A stretch of 64,000 nucleotides of DNA from Chiridota heheva (Eukaryota; Echinodermata; Holothuroidea; Apodida; Chiridotidae). Position 1 is the stretch's first letter; each line of letters begins with the position of its first letter. The stretch covers positions 17,501 through 81,500 of the forward strand of contig JAIGNY010000170.1 of NCBI GenBank assembly GCA_020152595.1, read 5' to 3'. Below the pieces are notes generated by a model. The model ran no database searches, had not been told where the DNA came from, and saw only the letters and a list, made by a program, of their open reading frames with translations. Positions 34,795-45,262 of the stretch are shown one piece after another. The position numbers and the translations under genes are program-made.

Positions 34795-36228
34795 TGCCGG
34801 TGCATGTACTCTCCCACTCTCTTTAAGCTGAACATTAATGACATCGTGGACAACCTTGGCCCCAACATCAAACGTACCCTCTACGTGGACGACTTCACCA
34901 TCTTCTACCTCCCCTAGCTTTCCCCTTATCGAAAATAGACTCCAATTCAGCCTCAACCAGCTGTAAGTCTGGTGCAACAATAACGCTTTTAAATTCTCCA
35001 AAGACAAGACAGTTTATTTCAACAACCTCCACCCCAACCCGAACCTCGTGCTCAATGGCAATCGCATCCTTAAAGTTGAACACACGAAGTTCCTGGGTTT
35101 AACTCTAGACCCCAAGCTTTCCTACAAGCAACACATCACCAACCTGAAACTAAAGTGCAACAGCTCTCTCAACATTCTCCGCCTCCTCTCCAACATTCTC
35201 CGCCTCCTCTCCAACATCACTTGGGGTGCGAACCGCCATGCTCTTTTCTCAAAATCTTCAGGCTCACCATTCGTGCCAAGCTTGACTAAGGCAATATTGT
35301 CTACTGTGCTGCTCACAACTCATACCTCAACCACATCAACAAAGACAAACTCTTAAACTACACCTCCATCTATACTGATGGCTCCAAGAAAGGCAACAAG
35401 ACAGCTGCTGCTGCCGTCATTGAAGACATCACTCTCAGTAGCAGACTTCCCTACTACTCGTCCATCTTTTCAGCCGAGGCAAAGGCCATTCTCCTCGTCC
35501 TCAACTTTATTGAGTACTCTCTGCTCAGCCACTTTGCCATTTTCTCCGACTCAAAGGCTGTTCCCACTTCTGTACTCAATCTTAAATGGGATAACTTCAC
35601 ATCCCACCTCCTCCGGAGGAAACTCCTTTCGCCCACCCTCTGCAGGAAAAGTATTCTTTTCTTCTGGATACCCAGCCATGTTGGCATCCTTGGCAATGAC
35701 AGGGCGGATACAGCTGCTAAGCTTGCCCTCAACCTCCCCCTACCCCTTTTCTCAAAACCCTTTCTGACATCAAACCGCTTATCGCTTCCCTTGCTCATGA
35801 CCGCTGGCAAACCTCATGGAACTCCCAAATTTATAACAAACTCCACCACATCCAGCCCACCATTCGATCAAACAGACCATCAACAACCTCTCGTTTCGAC
35901 AACATTCATATTACCCGTTGAGGAGAGGTCACACTCACCTCACTCACTCCCACCTCCTTATTGGCTCCCTCCAACCTCTCTGCAAGAATTGCCATAGCAC
36001 CCTTACAGTTCATCACGTTCTCCTTGCTTGTCCCTGTACAACCTTCCCAGAGCTTCCCTCTTTAATTTTCCTCTTCTTCCCCCTCTCTCTACTTTGTTTT
36101 TGTTCTTGTATTTTTCTCATTCTCCCTCTTGTTTCCTTTCATTCCTACCTCTAGAATGATCTGACCTCTCAGGCACAATTTGACCCTCATTGTTGTGGTG
36201 CCATTAAGCCTTCATCAAACAAACATGT
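34795..36228 (+). mobile_element. I-clade LINE, RT end + RNase H + zinc-knuckle, degraded
   Basis: The plus strand gives LFKLNINDIVDNLG and LYVDDFTIFY (RT catalytic box, about 34880), then a thumb FLGLTLDPKLSYKQHI (about 35090). After a gap comes a clear RNase H: YTDGSKKGN (about 35370), SAEAKAILLVLNFIE (about 35470), FSDSKAV (about 35550), WIPSHVGILGNDRADTAA (about 35670). A C-terminal cysteine/histidine block follows (LCKNCHSTLTVHHVLLACP, about 35980). RNase H beside this RT type is characteristic of the I group. Frameshifts and an in-frame deletion between thumb and RNase H make it non-functional. The 3' end is GACCCTCATTGTTGTGGTGC plus CATTAAGCC, then CAAACAAAC. Confidence 0.88.
35358..35745 (+). 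pseudogene. RNase H domain of the I-clade LINE
   Basis: This is the best preserved part of the element. It contains the first Asp in YTDGSK, the Glu in SAEAKAI, the second Asp in FSDSKAV, and the final Asp in GNDRAD, so the four acidic catalytic residues expected for RNase H are all visible. Frameshifts disrupt the frame around 35390-35760, so no intact protein is made from this copy. Confidence 0.8.
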
Positions 36229-36727
36229 GCATGCCCAAATAAAATGTATTACACTACTATATTAGCGTGCACAATATTTTGAATATCTTAGCCTTGTGGC
36301 GTGTATGTATGCATATGGCGTTATAAATTTCTACTACTAGACAAGTGAGATAAAGACCTCACTCAGTAGGCACTACTTGCAAGGCAATACTTGCATACTG
36401 AGTGAAACAACACACAATATACTCGTAACATTGAAAACCACTCAGACAACAACAAATAACATAATCATGAAATAAAAACCCTTCTCAAAACTGACCAAAG
36501 TACTTATGAGCTATGATTTTGATTTTATTAGCATCTTGAAGCTTTAAAGTATCTTTCAAACTAAGTTACAAATGAAATGATGATCATTTTGTACTTTAAA
36601 AACATCTAAATTATGGAATAAATGACATTCCGATTACTTCCCAAATCCCCCGGTTTTGGAAATGCGTACATAATTAGTGCGCTTATTGCACTTGTCAGTT
36701 GTATGACTCTTCCCTACTACCCCCGGC

Positions 36728-36930
36728 AATGTCAGTCAAAGGTGAGTCATTGACATATGTAATAGTGACTCACGTGTGCATCATTGTACCAAATTGTCAG
36801 TCACAGTGACTCTGGGATGGGTCAATTTACTTAGGATCCATTGACTTTGTACATAGGTGATCGATTTGGGGTAAGTCATTTCACAAAAAAATGTCAGTCA
36901 CCAAAGTGACTGAGGGGTGCATCAATCAGG
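36728..36930. repeat. Short degenerate tandem repeat with TGACTCA-like cores
   Basis: Four loosely similar blocks carry GTCAGTCA followed by AGTGACT and GGGTGCATCA- or GGGTCAATTT-type ends, spaced 40-60 bases apart. GTGAGTCATTGAC and GTGACTCACG resemble AP-1-like sites, but the pattern may be an accident of the repeat. Confidence 0.4.
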
Positions 36931-37199
36931 GTTCTAGCTATGGTGGGAGGCGCCAGGCGGGCCAGCCCAGGACTCTCAATTCCCGCCCGGCACTCAGCTC
37001 TAAAATTCACTCTTCCACCTTGGCACTCAAAGTTCAATTCGATTAATTAAGTGTTTAAACAGATCTCCTTTTAATCTTACTCTATTTACAACTTTTCACA
37101 GCTTGCTTTATTCAACTCACGCACAAAACGTAAGTGAACGTCTGAATATGGTATCATTGCATATATCTATTTATTTTGTATTACTTAAAAGTGATCCAC

Positions 37200-38145
37200 C
37201 GGGCAATGCAATCTCTTATTGCTAAAATAAGGTCTTGGATGGTCAAGAATAATTTCATGATTAATGACCCCAAGACTGAATTTCTTCTCTAATGGGCACT
37301 TGTCAGCAATTAGCTAAAGCTAGAATCCAATCTATCAAAGTTGGTGATGCTAAAATAAAACCATCTGTTAGTGTAACAAATTTGGGTGTTTATTTGGACA
37401 ATCACATGTCTATGAATATTAATATTAGGAAAGTTTGTTCCAAAGCTTATCATGGTCTTTATAACATTCGTCAAATTGCCAAATATCTAAATGTGGATTC
37501 CATGAAAACCCTTATTAATGCTTTTGTTATAAATCACATTGATTATTGTAATTCACTTCTTGTTGGACTACCTGATTATCAACTTTACAGAATTCAAAGA
37601 ATACTTAATGGTGCTGCTCGGTTGATTTTCAGACTACCAAAATTGTCAAACATTAATGTTGTTTTGAAGTCCCTTAACTGGTTACCAGTCAAACAAAGAA
37701 CTGATTATAAAATTATTTCACAAGTTTTTAAGTGCATTAAAGACCTTGCTCCAAATTATTTATGTGAAATGGTAGTTGAAAAATCATCCCGCTATGACTT
37801 TTGTTTCAAGTCCATATTTGTTTCCTGTATTAAGCATAAAACTCTTGGCGAAAGGGCCTTTGCTTATAAGGGTCCCTGGTTATGGAATTCACTCCCAACT
37901 GAACTCAAATGTATTGATAATGTATCCCTGACCTCCTTCAAAACTAAGCTTAAAACTTTTTTGTTTAAAAAGACATTAATCTAATGTGCAGCTTAATCCA
38001 TTGTATTTCTATTTATGCTGTCATTTCTGTATTCTTATTTTTGTTTTCGTATCTTATTTCCTAGTATGCAAAGTGCTTTTAAATGTTTTTACAAAATTAG
38101 CGCTTTATAAATTTATGTATTATTATTATTATTATCCATGACGAT
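37200..38145 (+). mobile_element. L2-like LINE 3' fragment with 230-codon intact frame
   Basis: Coding similarity begins near 37205 (AKIRSWMVKNNFMINDPKTEFLL, part of the RT domain after the catalytic box). A stop follows, and a frame then stays open from 37292 to 37984: LGVYLDNHMSMNINI, VINHIDYCNSLLVGLP, IQRILNGAARLIFRL, LKSLNWLPVKQRTDYKI, and the typical C-terminus GERAFAYKGPWLWNSLP with FKTKLKTFLF. The 3' UTR ends GCGCTTTATAAATTTATGTA and an (ATT)n tail, as in L2 elements. The catalytic YADD region is absent, so the copy is 5' truncated. Confidence 0.9.
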
Positions 38146-41005
38146 AAAAGGCATTGTCAAAAGTTGACCTGAGAGTGTCATTGAAAGGCCTAGTTATTCT
38201 AGCGTGTTGTCGAAATTCATCTACACTTCTATAAGCCAATGCAGCAGTTTCAACGTTACGAAGTATGTAGCGTTGTCTGACAGTATCCTTGTAGTGCCTA
38301 TAGCGTATACTACAGTCAGAATGTTATTTGACTAGCATTATATACGTTGGAATTGCAATGCTTAAACAGTGCAATCCAATTCCTGTGCTTTATACAGTAC
38401 ATGCCCGAAAAAACTCCCTTGAAATTTTCTCGACCGTGCGCTCTTTCTCTAAGTTATGTATACTAACGTAAGTATAACATGTGCTAAGCGTAGAAAATTC
38501 AGTCCTACACAGGAATTTCACTGTAAAGGACCACTGGAGCCAAAACCTCAAGAAAATGATGATTTTTTGTACATTTTTAACAATAAGTTTTACTCCGTGA
38601 TATCACCATTTGATTTGGGATCGTCAACTTAATTTGTAGGACCAAGTTTTCGTGTTTACAAGGTGTTAAATGGAATGAAGTCGGTAGCCATCGGAAGTAA
38701 AAGTTTGTTGCTTTGGTGATGTTGCGCAATATTCCACATCATTGTATTAACATGGTGGCTCACAAAGTCTTGACATTGACAGTTTAACTAGTGGTACAAG
38801 TGCAGAATGCAACGCAATTTTCCAAGTATCAGTAAGACTCCAAGCAATATCGACTCCAGACTGGGAAGAGAATATATAGGCCTGGGCCCGAGGGCCTACA
38901 ACAACATAATGTGTCATTCTTAAATTAAAGGCATAATGACTATGACTCTACACAGGCCAAAAAAAAAAGGAGTCAGTATGACTAATGTTAGGAGAATAAA
39001 ATATATAGGCCTAATTACCCAGACTGTAAAGTTTTTTTCTTGCGGGAATGCAAAACGATTGTTCAAAATGGTGCAGATTATCTAGGGGTACGCAAAGTTG
39101 AACAGTGAATAGACACGGAAATTTTCATGCTACGAAAAGATGTGTGCCAAAATTTTCAGAAGAATAACAATAAATTTACATAAATTTGACCTGTTAGGTT
39201 TCTGATGGTCGAACTAGACATCAAGCTTCATCATCCATCATGTTGTGACATCTGAATATGTTGTATTAAACGAATGAATGACACAGTTCCAGTAGAGATG
39301 GTGTTGTCCTTTGAAAACTTATACTTCTCCTTTAATTGCTGACCAGAATTGGTGAATGGTTGTTGGAAGACTGATAACTGAAGTTGTAACTGGATTGTTT
39401 GTAAATTTATAGAAGTTACGTATTACGTATGCTGCAGTGGCGTTACGTATACTGCAGTGCAGTGATGTGACGTACGTTACTGCAGTGCAGTCTGTATTCG
39501 AATCCAGTATCATAAGGAATTCTGAATACGGAATATATGGGTTGTGATTGATAAGCTTGTAATGTGAAGTGAAGTATAGCCAAGTAGACAAGGTTGTCTT
39601 GCAGATAAAGAGAGGTACTATTTTGCGTGGGGAATGTCATGTTAATGGCCAAATTTTATGTGCGGATTTGGAGACGACTAGGAAATTGTGCAGATGGAAA
39701 ATAACCCATTTTTTGGGGTACAGTCTGGCTAACTGCGATTAGGACTTCAACCAAGAAACTTAAAAAACAATGTGTCGTTCTTAAAAAATGCACAAACATT
39801 TGACTACTTCCATGTAAAAAAATCACGGCCTCTCCACTACGACTACAGAATATGAAAGAATTAAGAAGTATAGTTCCAAAATTACATTGGATTCTGCAAT
39901 TATTCCAGCCTAATACCTTCATCAGTTTCACTCCGCAAAGTTTGCTGAATTAGAAAATTGCTGGTTGAAAAATGAAAAGGTGTGCTGAAACAAAACTCAA
40001 TGGGATTTAATAAGTGATCTGGTTTTTTTTTTTCACTGTCAGTAACCTCAGTACAGTAGGCCTATCCTTCACAATAACTGATAGGCCCACTGAAATTTCA
40101 GTATCATACTAAGCACTAACATACATGAAAATGCAAACACTTTTACTTCAATATGTTTTCTACAATTTCCCGTCATTTTCGAAATATGATTTGCTTGAGA
40201 TCATGCCGAAAATTGGTAAAGAAAATAAAATTCCGACCCACTTTGTTTCTGCGTATTTTGAAAATGGTAACACGCAGTGCCACGCACAGAAATGCATCTT
40301 CACGAAATTGTGCTATTGTTTTGGTGACGCTCAGCCTCACTGTCCATTGGAAGTATTTGGAAGAAGAAAATAAGATTGAACTAAACTCTTGTGTTGAAGG
40401 CATTCGACTCAATCATACTGTATGTGTGAAAAAAATTAAATGTATAAAAATCTTACAGTTAAACAGTTTCTTTCTTTCACATTGACAGTAGAGACACTAT
40501 AATGACCCTTCCAGGTATGCTGTACTGTGTCCCTATCTATACGGTGTAACTAAGTTTTAAGAATGAGTGTGTACAGTACCTTTTCAATTTCTACTGTACA
40601 GTCTGTGGGCAATCTTGGGTTAATGTACCAGGAAGTGAATGGGCCACGTTCATAGTTATTGACTTTTCATATTTTTTAGAAATGAGTGAAACCCACAGGC
40701 ACAGCTGTGCATTTTTTTAGAAACTGAATGATGGGCCAATTTACTTATCATACTCAAAATTAATAGCTACATTATGGAAAACATGTTTGGGTATTTGGGG
40801 ATTATTGAAAAGAGGAAGTACATGTAATCTAATCTTCCTTCAATGAAATTCTTGATAAACAAAGCAGAAACAGCTGTAAAATAATCAGAATGTTTTCATG
40901 TGGGATGTTCAACATTTCCTTCCCCTTCTCTGCTGCTCCGTCTAAGGTCAAACTTAGATCTGCTGTATTTGCCATGAAGGGTTCTGAAATTAGTGAATAC
41001 ATGGA
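38146..41005. other. Intergenic DNA, no gene seen
   Basis: Open frames are short and unrecognised. A cluster of TTACGTATRCTGCAGTG-like units lies at 39418-39495 (three to four copies). Several AGGCCTA and TAGGCCT words are scattered around 38870-39015. Nothing else stands out. Confidence 0.6.
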
Positions 41006-41007
41006 GA

Positions 41008-41440
41008 TAGGTGCTTATTCAGTTGAGCGTACGACTGACTTGCAGGAGGTCCCAGGTTCCAGTCCAACAACAATTTAACCTGAGATATTTCCACAAATAT
41101 GCAGAACGATATGCTGACATCACAGTGCAGAGGTTGACTGCATCCCATATCCTCCCATACATCGAGCCTTTGAGAAAAAGTTGCTATTGGCAGGGTGACG
41201 TTCACCGTCCATCGGATGAGAACGTTAAATGGCGGTCCCGATGGTAGGGTTCCTCACCTGCTTACCGTAGGGCTCTTCACCCCCTACTGTAGGGTTCCTC
41301 ACCCCTACCGTAGGGTTCCTCACCCCCTACCTGGTTCTCTGATCACTTCTTGAATAGAGCAAGGTGAAAACCAAATGTTTAACCACTGGCATTGCCAGCT
41401 TGGCGTCATTGGCCTAATATGAGGTTGTTGCTGAGTTCCC
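41008..41440 (+). mobile_element. tRNA-derived SINE with internal 26-bp expansion
   Basis: A degenerate A-box region (TTCAGTTGAGCGTACGACTG) and a B box GGTTCCAGTCC (41055-41065) head the element. The body shares GATGAGAACGTTAAATGGCG and GGTTCTCTGATCAC with the SINE at 53975-54425 (GATGAGGACGTTAAATGGCA, GGTTCTCTGAACAC). Between these shared blocks, 41240-41335 holds about four copies of a 26-base TAGGGTTCCTCACCCCCTAC unit that the other copy has only once in diverged form. Confidence 0.78.
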
Positions 41441-41973
41441 AATTAGGGGAGGATCATTACAAACAAGAAAGAGTGTCAAGAAAGAGTGTGTACTTATCTG
41501 CTGCACATTCAAAGGTCACTCAAGGGAAGCTGTTTTTCAGAAACTAAATAATGGGGCAATTTATAATTAGTAACCATACATAATATACTTATTGTAAAAT
41601 AAGACAGTGTTCACATTTGTGAGGGATAGAGGGATCTCCCCCCCCCCTCCTTTTTTATTAGAGTTCTCCCTAAACAGTGCAATAAGACATGATTGGGATT
41701 CGAGATCTTCCATCCCTTTTGCCTAAAGCTCAACTGCTTCTCTTAGGTATGTTTCATATCTATAAATTACAGACCAAGTCATTTAGGGACTGTTCCAAAG
41801 ACTTTTGGGAGTAAGCAAGAGCTAATTTCTAGCTGTTTCTAATCACTATGAACACTTTAATGGTAGTGAATTTGTCACAAATCTGTTAAACTTTTCTGCA
41901 AAATTCAGGAATTGCGAAAAAATCTGTCCTTTTTCCCCTTCTATTTCATCTGAAATTCACTGCTATTAAATCA

Positions 41974-42213
41974 GGGACCTGCTATTTAGATAGCAGGTCT
42001 GTGGTTAAATTCTCTCCAAACACCCAGAGGAATGGGACCTGCTATTTAGATAGCAGGTCTGTGGTTAAATTCTCTCCAAACACCCAGAGGAATGGGACTT
42101 GCTATTTAGATAGCAGGTCTGTGGTTAAATTCTCTCCAAACACCCAGAGGAATGGGACCTGCTATTTAGATAGCAGGTCTGTGGTTAAATTCTCTCCAGA
42201 CACCCAGAGGAAT
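41974..42213 (+). repeat. 60-bp minisatellite, four units, each with a hairpin
   Basis: Four 60-base units start at 41974, 42034, 42094 and 42154. Each includes ACCTGCTAT TTAG ATAGCAGGT, a 9-base inverted repeat with a 4-base loop; unit 3 has one change (ACTTGCTAT). Unit 4 has one AGACACC change. A plus-strand frame reads through because 60 is a multiple of three, but it has no domain. Confidence 0.92.
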
Positions 42214-42219
42214 ACTAAA

Positions 42220-43290
42220 TGTGTTCTTGAGCTGTCACTCCTCTTGGGTTGGAAAGGGCAATATGGGTTGGAAAGGTCAATCTGTGTTATTGTTTTTGGT
42301 TTTGATTTTGATGTGAATTAGGAAAATCTCCAAATGATTCAGAGCTGTGCCTGAAAAAGCACATGGAGCTCTAAATCTGTCACACAATAACTACTTTCTG
42401 TGGATGCTTCTGTAGCCTTCACTGCAAGACACACATTTATGACCACTTTACTAAATGGAAGATTTGAATGACTGTAGTTTGAAGGTCCCTTCCACAGTGT
42501 TAGTAAATACTGCAGCTGTGAATTCTGTGGTTGCAAGAACAGCTGTACTTTTTTAGTTTTAACAGATTTTTCCATTGAATTTTTTTAAGAGTGGTGAAAA
42601 TTAACAGATTTTCAGAACGAAAATATGTTAGTGTTCATAATGAATTTGCAATAGATGTCAGTAACACCTTCACTCCAGTTTCCCTGCAGTTCTAATCTTC
42701 CATAGTGTGTAACGTAGCAATCATTAACTAAGCTAGGTGTGGCTATTATTTGAGCAGTGGATTCTTGTTTATTTATCAAGGGAGGCTGCCTTCCCTACCA
42801 GTTCCAGACATTATACATGAAATATTTAGAAAACTATTACAATGAGCCGATAATACAATTTAATTTAACTCCATATAAATGGTTTTTAACTCTCTCCTCA
42901 AAATAAATGCAACTGTAGTGTGCCATTGTCTTAAGTTGCTTTCATGTACTGTACAATATAAGACATATTTGATACTGTAGATAATTAGGAGATTATATTG
43001 AGATGGAAAGAAGCAAGTGAGATCATTCTCTGATAAACTTAATACTATTTGATAGTTCCCTCTGTCCCGCTGTTCTGAGAACACTGACTTTCATGCAGAA
43101 AAAGTGAATTTTCAAACACCACTGTTCCGGTGGAACTGGTTTTTTCACAAGTATGTGACATCAATAATCAACTTGAATTCTACTCAATGCATGTTGTCAA
43201 AGAAGATTATCATCAAAATAATTTACTCCAGTAAGCAAAAGCTTTTCCCACATGACCCTTCCTGCAATTATCAGCAAAATTAATTATGAA
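42220..43290. other. Intergenic DNA, no gene seen
   Basis: No recognisable frame, repeat or RNA. Confidence 0.6.
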
Positions 43291-43293
43291 TAA

Positions 43294-43362
43294 GCATACA
43301 GTACCGATGCAAACAGTTTGACACCAGCGCTGGTGTCAAACTGATGCATCAGTACTGTATGC
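43294..43362. other. 69-bp near-perfect palindrome
   Basis: The left arm (43294-43328) and right arm (43329-43362) are inverted copies with no spacer, meeting at CACCAGC|GCTGGTG. Outer arms pair GCATACAGTAC with GTACTGTATGC. They differ only by a few bases around GATGCAAACAG / CTGATGCATC. It could form a cruciform. It is unlike a microRNA precursor, which needs a loop. Confidence 0.88.
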
Positions 43363-43967
43363 ATGACTTCTTGCAGGGAGTGCTTCTTGCATGTGTATGA
43401 CTGTACACAACCAACCTACTGTACATATTTCTGAGTCCACATAGTAACCAATAAAGAAGTTGTAAATTGAGCCCAAATTGAAGAAGTTAGAACAATGAAA
43501 ACTGATCTGGAACAGTATTACTGAATTGAAAACCACTGTTCCATGGACCAGTGGCAAAAAAAGTAAATTTCAACCTCTGTTTAAAGCAAAACAGAATACA
43601 AAATTTTGTAACCCTTTCTGAAAATCAGTCAAACATATCCTTCTAATTTATCATGGTCCTCTAAGTAATCCTAGAATCCTTCACAATTTATTTATATTGA
43701 TCTCAGAACTATTCCATCAAATTTGTATTTTTCATATCAACTACTGTGCAAAAATATCATCTCATACCTTCCTACCAGTGACATTGCCAGAGTTTTTCTT
43801 GGTGGTGAAGGGAGGGGAGGATATGTGAAGAGAGGGGAGGCAAGGGGAGCACAGCAGTTGTAAAAAAACCAAGGGACACGGTAATAATCTAAAAAATGTA
43901 TGTGTCGCCAAAGGTCAAAAGGTAGGATCACACAGTTAATTGTTGTGGGGTTCAGGGGCCTGCTTAA

Positions 43968-44198
43968 AGGAGCACTAGACTAAAAAGTGAAGGCATATTT
44001 TCAGGGTCCTCAATGAATCAAATGCTTAAATAGTACGCAACAGTGTAGCAATTTTCTGGTTAATATGAATATTCAAGTGACATTTGCCATCATGTCGCCT
44101 GTGGGCTATGGAGGCATTAAGTTTATCGATCTGTTGTGGTTGATATATCTGTGAAATTTGCAAAAATGAGCATCCTCACTTTTCGGTCTAGTGCTCCT
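43968..44198. mobile_element. TTAA-flanked MITE, best copy (231 bp)
   Basis: TTAA at 43964-43967 and 44199-44202 flank inverted ends AGGAGCACTAGACTAAAAAG and AGGAGCACTAGACCGAAAAG (two mismatches over 23 bases). There is no coding capacity. It lies inside another repeat: GTTCAGGGGCCTGC on the left and AGCCCTGGATGGGTCTGAAG on the right rejoin into a phrase resembling 26920 and 27132. Confidence 0.88.
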
Positions 44199-44451
44199 TT
44201 AAAGCCCTGGATGGGTCTGAAGCTTGTGAAGATTCTTTGTTTTGATGTCTGAAAATGGTGCAAAAGTTTACATGAAGGTTACAAGGAGACACATGTAATT
44301 TCAACAGGTAAATTGATGAAATTTTGGGGTTCTAAACAGGCAGTAAAGGAATTTCTTCCATCAGGCCAACACTGAAAAAATTATGATCTCACATTAGTGT
44401 GAGTACTAATAACATGAGAAACTATAATATGAGTACTCCGTAGAGCAAATA

Positions 44452-45262
44452 CCTCCGCCGCCATTGCAATTCCAAGATGCCTAGATTAATTGTAGAGTTC
44501 ATTTGATCCCCATACTCAATATTATCTACCTCAGAAATCGTAGGCCCACCAAGATTCATCCCCAAGTTTTGATCTGTTATGATCAGTTGCATTCTGAACA
44601 TTGAAGATAATCTTCCGACTGGATTTCTTCCAAGGCCATACCATTGTTTTCAGTTTTATTCAGGCGAAGCTTTGTTTGAGTTCCTTTCATTTAAGATTCA
44701 TATTTTATCATTTTCCATTCATGACAGAAACCAATCATGTTTCATTTTCTTTGATTCCAGAGACCACTTAATGTAAGTATCTTTGAGTCTAGAAAATTGA
44801 TAGTTGGATTTCTTTTCATGGTATGATTTCATTGTTCACCATATTCCATTGGAAAGTTTCAACTGTCTTGACAGACCTTACCCTAAACATCCCCACCCCA
44901 TCATTTCTGCCCTACCCTTGTACCAATGCTTCCCAAATTTCAATCAATTGTTCTGTTAGCAATAATACAACCACACATCAAATTGAATCCAAATCCAATC
45001 ATCTGTTTTTGAAATGTTTTAATGACTGACAAACTCACCTTAAAATGTCCCCAACCCTCCATTTGCACCCTTCCCCTGTTCCAATATGTCCCAAATTTTA
45101 ATCACTTTTTCCTTAAGCAGTAATAAAACCACACCCAATTTGATCCAAATCCAGTCGTCAGTTCTTGAGATATCTTGATGACAAACAAACAAACAGACAG
45201 ACAAATGGAGGCGGAAACATAACCTCAGTCCAACTTTGTTGGCCCACGTAACTATTTAGTTG
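44452..45262 (+). repeat. Interspersed repeat ending in AAACAAACAGACAGAC
   Basis: It starts ACCTCCGCCGCCATTGC and ends ATGGAGGCGGAAACATAACC after a run of ACAAACAAACAGACAGAC. The end matches the reverse complement of 50243-50365 (GACAGAGGTTGTGTTTTTGT, GTTTGTTTGTCG). Two internal segments (44870-44990 and 45040-45160) resemble each other (CCCAAATTT..AATCA, ACCACAC..AATTGATCCAAATCCA). The class is not identified. Confidence 0.55.

Noticed and set aside
42001-42321. 106-codon frame with four 20-residue repeats
   Set aside because: Follows the 60-bp minisatellite period; the flanking codons show no domain.
43294-43362. microRNA precursor
   Set aside because: The inverted arms meet with no loop, unlike a precursor hairpin.
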